Source: Embleya scabrispora DSM 41855 (GTDB lineage Bacteria; Actinomycetota; Actinomycetes; Streptomycetales; Streptomycetaceae). Taken from it: DNA of 64,000 nt. The notes beneath the pieces were generated by a model. That model was given only the letters and a program-made list of their open reading frames with translations. It searched no databases and was not told the DNA's origin. Shown piece by piece: positions 33,674 to 41,557 of the stretch; the first letter of the stretch is position 1, and every line of letters starts with the position of its first letter. The DNA is taken from positions 124,001 to 188,000 of the forward strand of contig NZ_KB889664.1 in NCBI RefSeq assembly GCF_000372745.1, given 5' to 3'. A program made the translations under genes and the position numbers.

Positions 33674-34207
33674 ATGGTCCGTATGAGCCGGACTGTGGCG
33701 AAGCCATGGTGGCGTCGGGGCAGGTTCCTCGCGCCGGTGACTGTGTCGGGTGTGATCGTGGCCGGGGTCGCGCTCTCGTTTGCCGCAGGTGACCCGGTGG
33801 GCGGCACGCCCCTGTCGGGGCAGCCGATCCTCGCGTCGCCGGACCGGCCGAGCATGCCCGCACCGTCCGCACCTCCGGCACCGTCCGTACCGCCGACACC
33901 GTCCGCCGCACCCGCCTCGTCCCGAACGGACCATCCGGTCGATGGGGCGTGGACGCTGCTCGACTACACGCCGACCCCGGATCCGCTCGGCGCGTTCGGT
34001 GGCACGGTCACGGTGCTCAACGGCGCGGAGTCGACGCGGGACGGGTTGTTCACACTCACGGTCGGCCTGAACGGAGCGACCGTGGCAACCCTGCGCGGAT
34101 ATGTCACGTCCGTGCCCGCAGGGCAGGTGGCCACCGGCCAAGTCATCAGTACGGACAGGTATGTTCCGGGCGCGCTGTCGATCGAGTTCCGAAGCGAGTT
34201 GCCCTGA
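33674..34207 (+). CDS. Membrane-anchored extracytoplasmic protein, hypothetical
   Basis: About 177 residues. A basic N-terminus with WWRRGR precedes one membrane helix (FLAPVTVSGVIVAGVALSF), then a Pro/Ala/Ser-rich wall-spanning linker (SMPAPSAPPAPSVPPTPS). A small C-terminal beta domain follows (GAWTLLDYTPTPDPLGAFGGTVTVLNG...SIEFRSELP), resembling FxLYD-like folds but not assigned. The start is either ATG 33674 or ATG 33683; neither has a strong ribosome binding site. It is 59 bases before the next gene on the same strand and probably belongs with the metalloprotease operon. Confidence 0.6.
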   Translation: MVRMSRTVAKPWWRRGRFLAPVTVSGVIVAGVALSFAAGDPVGGTPLSGQPILASPDRPSMPAPSAPPAPSVPPTPSAAPASSRTDHPVDGAWTLLDYTPTPDPLGAFGGTVTVLNGAESTRDGLFTLTVGLNGATVATLRGYVTSVPAGQVATGQVISTDRYVPGALSIEFRSELP

Positions 34208-34266
34208 CACCGGATTCGATGAGCGAAAGCGCGTCCGAACGGCGGGACGCGGGAGGGGAAATCGCG

Positions 34267-34791
34267 ATGCGGCACGCAATCGACGAATGGGCCACACGTC
34301 TGGCCGAGGCGGCGGTTCCCGACGAGGCGGAACTGGCCGCGGACGTCGCGGACGCCTACATCGCGGGCGGGCGCGATCGGGACGAACTCTTCCGCTCCTC
34401 AGCCTCGGTGCCCGGCGGGTTCGACCCCGGCGCGATGATGGTGGCCTTTCCGTTCGTGCTCTCGGCCGTGGTCGCCTCCGGCCAACTCCTGCGGTGGCTG
34501 CTGGACAGCGGCGTCGCGAGCCTCCCGTCGCTGGTCCGCGACGTCATCGAGCTTCGGGATCGACGACGCGGGAACACCGGGCGCCCCGACGAGGGCGACG
34601 CATCACCGGCTCGCTCCGAACACGCCGAACTGAGCCGCACGTTCGACACGATCGTGGCCGAGCTGGCCGATTCCGGCATGGAGCCCGAGCGCGGCGAACT
34701 GATCGCCGGGCGCGTGCTTCGGGCGCTCCTGGACGATCCTCGGGGCACCCGTACGTTCCTGGACACGGTCGACCCGGTCGCCGAACCGTGA
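34267..34791 (+). CDS. Hypothetical protein in the metalloprotease operon
   Basis: A 174-residue, mostly helical protein. The N-terminal half is acidic (ADVADAYIAGGRDRDELF). A moderately hydrophobic segment (AMMVAFPFVLSAVVASGQLLRWLL) may sit in or on the membrane, and the C-terminal half is helical (SRTFDTIVAELADSGMEPERGELIAGRVLRALL). ATG 34267 is preferred because GGGAGGGG lies just upstream; ATG 34219 is in frame. Its stop overlaps the GTG of the protease gene (GTGA), so the products are probably made in fixed ratio. No family recognised. Confidence 0.6.
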   Translation: MRHAIDEWATRLAEAAVPDEAELAADVADAYIAGGRDRDELFRSSASVPGGFDPGAMMVAFPFVLSAVVASGQLLRWLLDSGVASLPSLVRDVIELRDRRRGNTGRPDEGDASPARSEHAELSRTFDTIVAELADSGMEPERGELIAGRVLRALLDDPRGTRTFLDTVDPVAEP

Positions 34792-36065
34792 GCCTCGGCC
34801 CGCCGATCGACGCCGACATGCCGCATCACGTGGCGCGCACGCGCGCCACGAAACGAGGATGGGCACCGGTGTACACGAGTGCCCCGCCCTGGATGTTGTT
34901 CTGGCTCGTCAACGCGTGCGTCTTCGCCGTCACGGACAACTTCACCGTTTGGAGAACCGCGCTGCTCGACCTGTTGGCGGTGCGGTCGCCGCCTTCCTCG
35001 GGGGGCTCCGGAGCGACGGTGATCCGTCTCGTGGAAGTCGTCGACCTGGTCCCGCCACTGCTGCTGATCGCCGCCGGTGCGAGCCTCCTGGGCGCGCCGC
35101 TGCGCCGGCGCGTGGTGGAGCGTCGATACCGCCTGGGTGCGGCGGAACGCCCGGGCGCGGTGGTCGAGATGGTCGCGTTCGTGCACACGGTCGCCCCGGC
35201 GGTACAGGTACGAGCCAACACGCGTCGGCTGAACGTGCGCGCGTTCGTCTACCCGCGCGGAGTCGTCGGATCCAGGCTCGCGATCTGCGGCGGACTCGTC
35301 CCGTTGTGGCGTCGGGACCGGGCCGCCGCCGAGGCCGTCCTGCGCCACGAACTCTCGCACTGCAACGAGGGCGACGCACTGACACTGGGCGCGGTAAGCC
35401 CGTTCGAGGGCGTGTTGCGGCGCTGGATCACGATCGTGGTGGTCTTCGCGGTCGTTCCGGTCTCGGTGGCATGGGTCGCGCAGGCCACCGATTTCCTGCG
35501 TGCGGTCGGCGTCGAGGGCGCACGACACACCGCGTCCCAGTTCTGGACCCTGGTTCTACCCGACCTGATGTTCCTCGTACTGGCCGCCACGGCGCAGGTA
35601 TTGGCGGCGGTGACCCTGCCGATCGCCGCGTCATGGAGCGCGGAACTGGTCGCCGATCATTGCGCGGTGCGAGCCGCGGACGCGTCGGCCGTGCGCAGGG
35701 CCCTGTCCGGGCCTTCGGCCGGCTCGCCGAGTGGTTGGCTACGCGGACGCATCACCCATCCGCCGAACGCGCTTCGCCAAGCGCTCGTGGCCGGCGGGAG
35801 TACCCGGCGACTGCTCGTGGCGACCCTGGTCTTCCCGGCGTCCTGGTTGCTGCAACTGGGTTGGAAGCTGGTCGCCGCCGCAGCGGTATACGGGCAACTG
35901 CGGATGGATGTCGGGGAGATCCTGCGGGCCGAGCGCCACAACATCGCGATCTGGGCGCAGGCCAACCGCTCGACGTGGCTCGCGGCGGCGGCGCTGATCC
36001 TGGCGTGGCCCCTGATCGCACCGCTGTGGCGGCGCGTCCTCGCCGGTCGAGCGCCGGTGGCGTAG
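34788..36065 (+). CDS. Integral-membrane zinc metalloprotease (M48/M56-like)
   Basis: A 425-residue membrane protein with about six hydrophobic segments. The zinc site is VLRHELSHCNEGDALTLG (HELSH at 187-191), and the likely third ligand is Glu286 in WSAELVADHCAVRAAD, the E-x-x-x-D arrangement of M48-like peptidases. The cytoplasmic loop has AFVYPRGVVGSRLAICGGLVPLW, as in HtpX/BlaR1-type proteins. The GTG at 34788 overlaps the previous stop; ATG 34818 is an alternative. The substrate is unknown. Adjacent exported and membrane proteins could be partners or regulators. Confidence 0.75.
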   Translation: MSLGPPIDADMPHHVARTRATKRGWAPVYTSAPPWMLFWLVNACVFAVTDNFTVWRTALLDLLAVRSPPSSGGSGATVIRLVEVVDLVPPLLLIAAGASLLGAPLRRRVVERRYRLGAAERPGAVVEMVAFVHTVAPAVQVRANTRRLNVRAFVYPRGVVGSRLAICGGLVPLWRRDRAAAEAVLRHELSHCNEGDALTLGAVSPFEGVLRRWITIVVVFAVVPVSVAWVAQATDFLRAVGVEGARHTASQFWTLVLPDLMFLVLAATAQVLAAVTLPIAASWSAELVADHCAVRAADASAVRRALSGPSAGSPSGWLRGRITHPPNALRQALVAGGSTRRLLVATLVFPASWLLQLGWKLVAAAAVYGQLRMDVGEILRAERHNIAIWAQANRSTWLAAAALILAWPLIAPLWRRVLAGRAPVA

Positions 36066-36324
36066 TCCGCACCCGGATCGGTGCGTCGCTCAGGACCGAT
36101 CGGGCGCGTGTCGCGGCCATGGCGAACGCAGTGGATGCGGACACGAGTTCGCTCCGTACCGGCGCCAAAGGCCGGGGCGAGTGCCCGGCCGCTTACCCGG
36201 GCGATGGGTGGGGCGGCCGGGCCGATCGTGGGTACGCCGGTCGGGTTCGACCACCATCTCCGCGGGGTCGACCTGCTGCGCCGGCGCGCAAGCCCGACTC
36301 TGCTCCAGGCGCGCTGTGTCGGAC

Positions 36325-36340
36325 AGGGCCGTTCGGCCCG
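36325..36340. promoter_or_regulatory. Putative DevR/OsdR box without an adjacent gene
   Basis: AGGGCC-GTTC-GGCCCG has the same form as the boxes near the PPOX, ackA and xfp genes, but no start codon lies close on either side. It may be a relic or serve an unannotated RNA. Confidence 0.4.
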
Positions 36341-36372
36341 GCCGGGCCGGGCGAAGGTCCCTCGCTCGCGGG

Positions 36373-36445
36373 GATCGAGCATGGGAACGCCGGACGGCAC
36401 AGGATCGATGCCCGATACCCCATGCCCGATACCCCATGCTCGATC
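36373..36445. repeat. Inverted repeat enclosing tandem direct repeats
   Basis: GATCGAGCATGGG (36373-36385) and CCCATGCTCGATC (36433-36445) are perfect 13-bp inverted copies. Between them ATGCCCGATACCCC occurs twice in tandem (36408-36421 and 36422-36435). This could form a cruciform or a structured RNA. Confidence 0.55.
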
Positions 36446-36708
36446 GACGCCGCGCCGTGGGCCGACGGGTGCCCGGGGCCGGGGTTGTGGGGATGAGCCG
36501 GTCCGCGCCGGCCCGGTGCTTGCGCGATCCGGTGACGCGGACCCCGGTCGCTCATCCGACCCACCGGCGCACGGACTCGCCCCGGATCGCGTAGCGCGCA
36601 CCACCGGGGCCGTCGGCCGCCCAGCCGGTGCGCGGCATCCGTGGGCCAAGGAGGCGAGTCGGCCCCTCGATGCCGCGTTCCGCCGGGCTGTCGAGACACC
36701 GCCGGGCT

Positions 36709-37884
36709 CTACCGCGACATCGCCGCCCGGTAGGGCCGGAAGAACGCGCGCAGTTCCTCCGCGTACAGCTCGGGTTCCTCGAACGCCGCGAAGTGCCCGC
36801 CGCGTGCGGGCTCGGTCACCCGCACGACGTTCGTCGTGCGCTCGAGCCACGCCCGTGGCGGGCGCACGATGTCACCGGGGAAGAGCGCGAAGCCGGAGGG
36901 AACTTCCACCCGGCGGGCAAGCTGCGTGAGTGGGATCGCGGCGTTCGCGCGGTACATACGCATCGACGAGCCGATCGTCCCGGTGAACCAGTACAGGGTG
37001 AGGTTGGTGAGGATCTCGTCCTTCGTGAAGGATCGCTCCACATCGCCGTCGCAGTCGCTCCAGGCCCGGAGTTTCTCGACGATCCACGCGGCGAGACCGG
37101 CCGGCGAGTCGTTGAGCCCGACGGCGGCGGTCTGCGGCTTGGTGCGGTGCATGGCGGCGTAGGCGCCTTCCGTACCGCCCCAGGCCACGGCGTCGTCGAG
37201 CCAGGCGCGCTCCTCGGGTGCCAGGTCCGCCGGATCGCCGGTGAACACGGGAACGCCCGCGTCCGTACGGTGGACGGCCACGACCCGGTCCGGGTGGTCG
37301 AGGGCGAGGTAGCGGCTCACATGGCTGCCGATGTCGCCGCCCGCCGCGCCGAAGCGCGAATAGCCGAGGACACCCATGAGTTCGGCCCACAGGCCGGCGA
37401 CGGCGATCGAGTCGAGCGCGGCACCGGTGGGACGATCGGAAAACCCGTAGCCCGGCATGTCGGGTACGACCACGTCGAACGCGTCGGCGGGATCGGCGCC
37501 GTGCGCGCCGGGGTCGGTGAGGAGCGGAACGACCTTCGTGTAGCGCCAGAACGAGTCCGGCCAGCCGTGTCCGAGCACCAGCGGCAGCACGGGCCCGGTC
37601 GGCGCGACGGCCCGGGCGTGCACGAAGTGGATCCCGAGGCCGCCGAGCGGGACACGAAAGCGCGGGAGCCGGGCGAGCGCCGCCTCCTGTGCGGGCCAGT
37701 CGAACCCGTCCGCCCAGTAGGCGACGAGTTCGCGGAGGTAGTCGAGGTCGGTCCCGAGCGACCACCCGGCCTCCTCGGGCGAGTCCGGCCAGCGTGTCGC
37801 ACGCAGCCGCTGCCGCAGATCCTCCAGCGCGGCGGGCGCCGTCCGTGAGGTGAACGGCTCGGGACGAGGCGGGTCATCCGACAT
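36709..37884 (-). CDS. Epoxide hydrolase family protein (alpha/beta hydrolase)
   Basis: A 391-residue hydrolase. The N-terminal EHN domain (FTSRTAPAALEDLRQRLRATRWPD...YWADGFDWPAQEAALARLPRF) precedes the alpha/beta fold. The oxyanion region is LGHGWPDSFWRY (105-114), and Asp184 in AAGGDIGSHVSRYLA is the expected nucleophile. PDMPGYGFSDRPTG and the C-terminal PARGGHFAAFEEPELYAEELRAFFRPYR hold the catalytic His. Family members open epoxides to diols. ATG 37884 (MSDDPPRPEP) starts the family-like N-terminus, though its ribosome binding site is weak. It stands alone. Confidence 0.9.
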   Translation of the reverse strand: MSDDPPRPEPFTSRTAPAALEDLRQRLRATRWPDSPEEAGWSLGTDLDYLRELVAYWADGFDWPAQEAALARLPRFRVPLGGLGIHFVHARAVAPTGPVLPLVLGHGWPDSFWRYTKVVPLLTDPGAHGADPADAFDVVVPDMPGYGFSDRPTGAALDSIAVAGLWAELMGVLGYSRFGAAGGDIGSHVSRYLALDHPDRVVAVHRTDAGVPVFTGDPADLAPEERAWLDDAVAWGGTEGAYAAMHRTKPQTAAVGLNDSPAGLAAWIVEKLRAWSDCDGDVERSFTKDEILTNLTLYWFTGTIGSSMRMYRANAAIPLTQLARRVEVPSGFALFPGDIVRPPRAWLERTTNVVRVTEPARGGHFAAFEEPELYAEELRAFFRPYRAAMSR

Positions 37885-38161
37885 GGCACGGATGCTAGCG
37901 CGGCGCCAACCACCGGATCGCAAGCGACGCGCTCGGCGTGCGCGCCGGCGCGGCCGACGAAGGCGCGCCCGGGGCGGCTCGGTTGCTCGACGCGCGGGCC
38001 GATGCGCTCATCGGGCCGGCCGCCGGCCGACCGGGCGGGTGGGATCGTGGACGGCGACGACGACCGGATCGCGGCCACGACCCGTGCGCTCCCGCCTCCC
38101 GACGCCGGGCGGACCGGGCGCGAACACGCCCACCGGTGGCGCAACATCGGCCGCGAGCCGG

Positions 38162-39493
38162 ATGAGCGAGGTATCTGTGGGACCCCTCGTTCCCGAACGA
38201 AACGGACCCCTTGTGCGAACCCGACTGCCGCGTCCGCTCCCGATTCCCGAACGACGCGCGCGCCACACCGGGTCGCCTCGGCGTCGTGTCCGACTCGTCG
38301 CGGTGCCGGCGGCGTTACTGCTGAGCCTGACGGCCGCCGCGCCGGCGCCGGCCACCTCGGTGCGATCGGACGCACCCGCCGAATCCGAGCAGTCGGTGCC
38401 GCCCTTCGCCGAGACCCTGACCCCCGAGCTGATCGCCCTGATGCAGCGGCTGCGGGTGCCCGGTGCGATCGTCTCCATCCGCACCCCCGAATGGGGTACG
38501 TGGACCACGGCCCTGGGCACCGGCAACCTGGCCGACGGGACACCCATGCGGACCGAGGACCACATGCGGGTCGGGAGCATCACGAAGACCTTCACCGGGA
38601 CGATCATCCTGCGACTCGTCCAGGCGGGAGAGTTGTCGCTGGACGACCCGGTGGCCGAGTTCCGGCCGGACGTGCCCGACGGGGAGCACATCACCATCCG
38701 TCAGCTGCTCCAGATGACCAGCGGGCTGTACAACTACACCGAGGATCCCGACTTCAACCGCGCGCTGGACGAGCACCCGCAGGCCCCGTGGACCCCCGAC
38801 GAATTGCCGGCGATCGCGTTCAAGCATCCGTCGTACTTCCCGCCCGGAGGGGGGTTCCACTACTCCAACACGAACACCGTCCTGCTCGGCCTGATCGCCG
38901 AGAAGCTCACCGGCCGCCCGCTCGCCGAGCTTTTCCAACAACAGATCTTCGGCCCGCTCGGCATGTCCGAGAGCAGCCTGGCGGACGACACCCGGCTGCC
39001 CCTGCCGCACGCGCACGGCTACGAGTTCATCGGCAACGTCGAGAGCCTGACCGCACCTGTGCTCACCGACAAGGACGCGGCCTGGGCCGACTGGTCGGCC
39101 GGCAACCCCAAGGACGTCACCGACGCGAACCCCTCGTGGGCCTGGGCGGCCGGCGCCGCGGTCTCCACCGTCGACGACCTGCTGCGCTGGGCCCCGGCAC
39201 TGGCCACCGGCACCCTGCTCAGCCCCGAGATCCAGCGCGAGCGGCTGACCTTCGTGCCCACCTCCGACCGACCCGGCGCGCCCGGCTACGGTCTCGCCAT
39301 CGCCGACTTCTCCGGTTTCCTCGGCCACGACGGCCAGTTGCCCGGCTACAACAGCTTCGTGGGGTACAACCCGCAGTCGGGCGCGACCATCGTGGTCCTG
39401 GCCAACCTCAATCAGTCACCCGACGGCAACGCCCCGGCCGACGAACTCACCAAGCTCATCCTCGCGAAGGTCTTCTCCGGGTCGCCTTCGTAG
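38162..39493 (+). CDS. Secreted serine beta-lactamase/D-Ala-D-Ala carboxypeptidase-family protein
   Basis: A 443-residue exported penicillin-recognising enzyme of class-C/R61 type. A long basic N-terminus (RRARHTGSPRRRVRLVAVPAALLLSLTAAAPAPA) is the signal peptide. The catalytic motif S-x-x-K is S139-I-T-K142 in RVGSITKTFTG; the second motif is Y234-S-N236; the third is H389-D-G391 (FLGHDGQLPGYNSF), as in R61-type DD-peptidases. Start choice is uncertain: ATG 38162 or GTG 38213, neither with a good ribosome binding site. It may trim peptidoglycan peptides or hydrolyse beta-lactams or other esters. Confidence 0.85.
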   Translation: MSEVSVGPLVPERNGPLVRTRLPRPLPIPERRARHTGSPRRRVRLVAVPAALLLSLTAAAPAPATSVRSDAPAESEQSVPPFAETLTPELIALMQRLRVPGAIVSIRTPEWGTWTTALGTGNLADGTPMRTEDHMRVGSITKTFTGTIILRLVQAGELSLDDPVAEFRPDVPDGEHITIRQLLQMTSGLYNYTEDPDFNRALDEHPQAPWTPDELPAIAFKHPSYFPPGGGFHYSNTNTVLLGLIAEKLTGRPLAELFQQQIFGPLGMSESSLADDTRLPLPHAHGYEFIGNVESLTAPVLTDKDAAWADWSAGNPKDVTDANPSWAWAAGAAVSTVDDLLRWAPALATGTLLSPEIQRERLTFVPTSDRPGAPGYGLAIADFSGFLGHDGQLPGYNSFVGYNPQSGATIVVLANLNQSPDGNAPADELTKLILAKVFSGSPS

Positions 39494-39555
39494 CCGACCC
39501 CGACTCCGACCTCGGCACGGCGGTGGGCCGGGTGCGCGTGGCGGAGCGCACCCGG

Positions 39556-39912
39556 CTACCCGGGGTGGGCGTCCAACGCGTGTTCACCGGTGCGGAGTTC
39601 GCCGTCCGCCCCGAGCAGGGCGGCGCGTGTGCCCGGTGCCGCGGCCCGCCAGGTGGGGCGCAGGCCGAGCAGGAAGGCGTGCCGGTACGCGGATGCGATC
39701 GCCGTCGCGCCCGCCTCGTCCAGTACCTCCGTGTCCATCAGGTCGAACGTCACCTCACCGACGTCGTCGCTCAGGGCGTTGATCCGCGCCACGAGGTCCT
39801 TGCGCAGGCGGTGCGCGACGGAGGCGTCCACGACCCTCGGCACCATCACCCGCGCACGGCCCTGCTCCACCAGACACTCACAGTTCCAGGTGTCGGTCAC
39901 TGCCTCCCCCAT
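39556..39912 (-). CDS. STAS-domain anti-sigma factor antagonist
   Basis: A 118-residue SpoIIAA/RsbV-like protein. The STAS fold is seen as WNCECLVEQGRARVMVPRVVDASVAHRLRKDLVARINALSDDVGEVTFDLMDTEVLDEAGATAIASAYRHAFLLG. The usual phosphorylated Ser/Thr in the D-(S/T)-S-G loop position appears as DTEVLDEAG, so phosphorylation is uncertain. It would normally bind an anti-sigma kinase. Two SpoIIE/HATPase proteins (45811-47913 and 53456-56149) lie within 17 kb, but no operon links them. The ATG at 39912 is chosen from the onset of STAS homology. Confidence 0.72.
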   Translation of the reverse strand: MGEAVTDTWNCECLVEQGRARVMVPRVVDASVAHRLRKDLVARINALSDDVGEVTFDLMDTEVLDEAGATAIASAYRHAFLLGLRPTWRAAAPGTRAALLGADGELRTGEHALDAHPG

Positions 39913-40172
39913 CCCCACGTCGAAGAACACGCCCGTAGACGGGCCGTTCCGCTTTCCCGAGTCCACCGCACGCCGGGAGTCCCCGTACGGTCCGATACGC
40001 AAACGAGACGAAAACGAGGGCATCACCGGGTTCGGCGGCGGCCGGTCGGCCCACACCGACACCTGCGACGGCCGCCGAAGCGTAGCCGGAGGCGGATCAC
40101 ATCGCCACGCGAGTGGACCACGAATTCCGGTCCGGGCGGGTGAAATCGGCCTCTCGGGAGGCGCCCGAGCGA

Positions 40173-41108
40173 TCACCCGGCCGGGCGAGGCTCCGCGGGT
40201 TGCGCAGGGGTACCGTCCTCGATCGCTCGGGTGCCGAGCGAGCGTGCCGTTCGGGCGAACGCGCGTATCCGGGCGTTGTCGCCGGCGGTGGCCCACACCA
40301 GCGCCCATTCGGTGGGCGGCGCGTCGTGGATCGGCAGGAACGTGATGCCGGGAGGCGTGTAGTACCGACGCACATGGGCGTTGACCGGGCTGACCGCCCG
40401 ACCCGCGGCGATCAGGGCCAGGATCTCGTGGAAGGTACGCCCGGCCGGACCGCGCGCGATGCGCCGTCCGCCGGGCGTCCGCCGGGGCACCATGGCCTCG
40501 AACCAGTAGTCGGGCACATCGGGACCGGGGTCGAAGACCGTGACGTCCCCGAGGTCCTCCAGCGACACGCCGTTCCGCCCGGCGGGTGCCGAGCCTGTCG
40601 CGACCGCGAGGACGCGGCCCTCGGTCAGCGTGACGGGGCCCACCGTCAGGTCGGGTTCGTGGATGGGCAGCCACATCAGTTGCAAATCCACCGCGCCGGT
40701 GCGCAGTCGGCTGAACGGGGCGCCGAAGTGGTACTCCACGACCTCGACGTCGCATCCGGGATACCGGGTCCGGAAGGCGTCGATGACCGGACGCATCTCG
40801 TTGCCGAGTACGCCCATCACCCCGAGGCGCAACACCCCGGCCACACCCGCCGCGGCGTCGCTCGCGCGGGCGAGCCCGCTGTTGATGAGGTCGTACGCCT
40901 GCTGGAGTTCACCGCGCAGGACCTGCCCGACCGGGGTCAGGGTCACGCTCCGGCTGGTGCGCTCGAACAGCGGGGCACCGATCCTGCGTTCCTGCTTCTT
41001 GATCGCCTGACTGACCCGGGCCTGGGAGATGCGCAGTCGCTCGGCGGTCCGGCCGAAGTGCAGTTCCTCGGCCAAGGCCAGGAAGATCTCGATGTCACGC
41101 AGTTCCAC
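40173..41108 (-). CDS. LysR-family transcriptional regulator
   Basis: A 311-residue regulator. The N-terminal winged HTH is MELRDIEIFLALAEELHFGRTAERLRISQARVSQAIKKQERRIGAPLFERTSRSVTLTPVG. The C-terminal effector domain starts near GVLRLGVMG. The GTG at 41108 has GGGAGGG upstream. Immediately upstream is the palindrome GATAACT-CCAC-AGTTATC, probably its own binding site and possibly also controlling the divergent hemerythrin-fusion gene 450 bases away. The effector is unknown. Confidence 0.9.
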   Translation of the reverse strand: MELRDIEIFLALAEELHFGRTAERLRISQARVSQAIKKQERRIGAPLFERTSRSVTLTPVGQVLRGELQQAYDLINSGLARASDAAAGVAGVLRLGVMGVLGNEMRPVIDAFRTRYPGCDVEVVEYHFGAPFSRLRTGAVDLQLMWLPIHEPDLTVGPVTLTEGRVLAVATGSAPAGRNGVSLEDLGDVTVFDPGPDVPDYWFEAMVPRRTPGGRRIARGPAGRTFHEILALIAAGRAVSPVNAHVRRYYTPPGITFLPIHDAPPTEWALVWATAGDNARIRAFARTARSLGTRAIEDGTPAQPAEPRPAG

Positions 41109-41125
41109 GGCCGTCCCTCCCGTGC

Positions 41126-41143
41126 GATAACTCCACAGTTATC
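41126..41143. promoter_or_regulatory. Perfect palindrome before the LysR gene
   Basis: GATAACT-CCAC-AGTTATC has perfect 7-bp arms 18 bases upstream of the LysR start, in an otherwise GC-rich stretch. The ATAAC-N-GTTAT form fits LysR recognition sites. Confidence 0.6.
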
Positions 41144-41557
41144 GATCAGCCCGCGAAGCTTACGTTGATCGGCGCGCACCGCCGGGTGGAGGGTGGAACC
41201 GTCCGAACGAGGCCCGGGTCCGGGCCCTCGGACACGCGAGACCCACCCCGAGCAGGGCACCCCGAGCAGGCGCCCGAACCGACCCACCGAGGACGACCAT
41301 GCCCGTCCGTGCGCAGACTCCGCCCCGGTGCCGACCGTCGCCGGCACCCCGCCACACGCCGAGGTACCCCACGTGCGGTGGGACCAGATCGCCGCCGCCC
41401 GGGTGACCCGCGCGGTGGCCGCGCCGCTCCCCCTCGCCCGAAGGGGAGCGGCGCGGCCACCGCGCGCTGCGCCCGCGGGCCGACCGGGGGCACCGGGACA
41501 CCGGGACGGGACACAACGAAGCGAAAGGAGAGGAAGATCCTGAGCCACAGCCTGGAC
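41144..41557. other. Gene-free leader before the hemerythrin-fusion gene
   Basis: About 410 bases with no gene identified. GCGGTGGCCGCGCCGCTCCCC and a near-inverted copy occur around 41412-41465, giving a long GC-rich hairpin (stem about 16 bp around an 8-10 base loop) that could act as an attenuator or terminator. Confidence 0.4.

Larger units (their letters stand above)
36066..36708. other. Gene-free stretch with a DevR-like box and nested repeats
   Basis: About 640 bases with no convincing gene on either strand, lying between convergent genes. It contains the palindrome AGGGCC-GTTC-GGCCCG (36325-36340) and an inverted repeat with internal direct repeats (36373-36445), both listed separately. 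Its length and structure are unusual for a gap between convergent genes. Confidence 0.5.
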
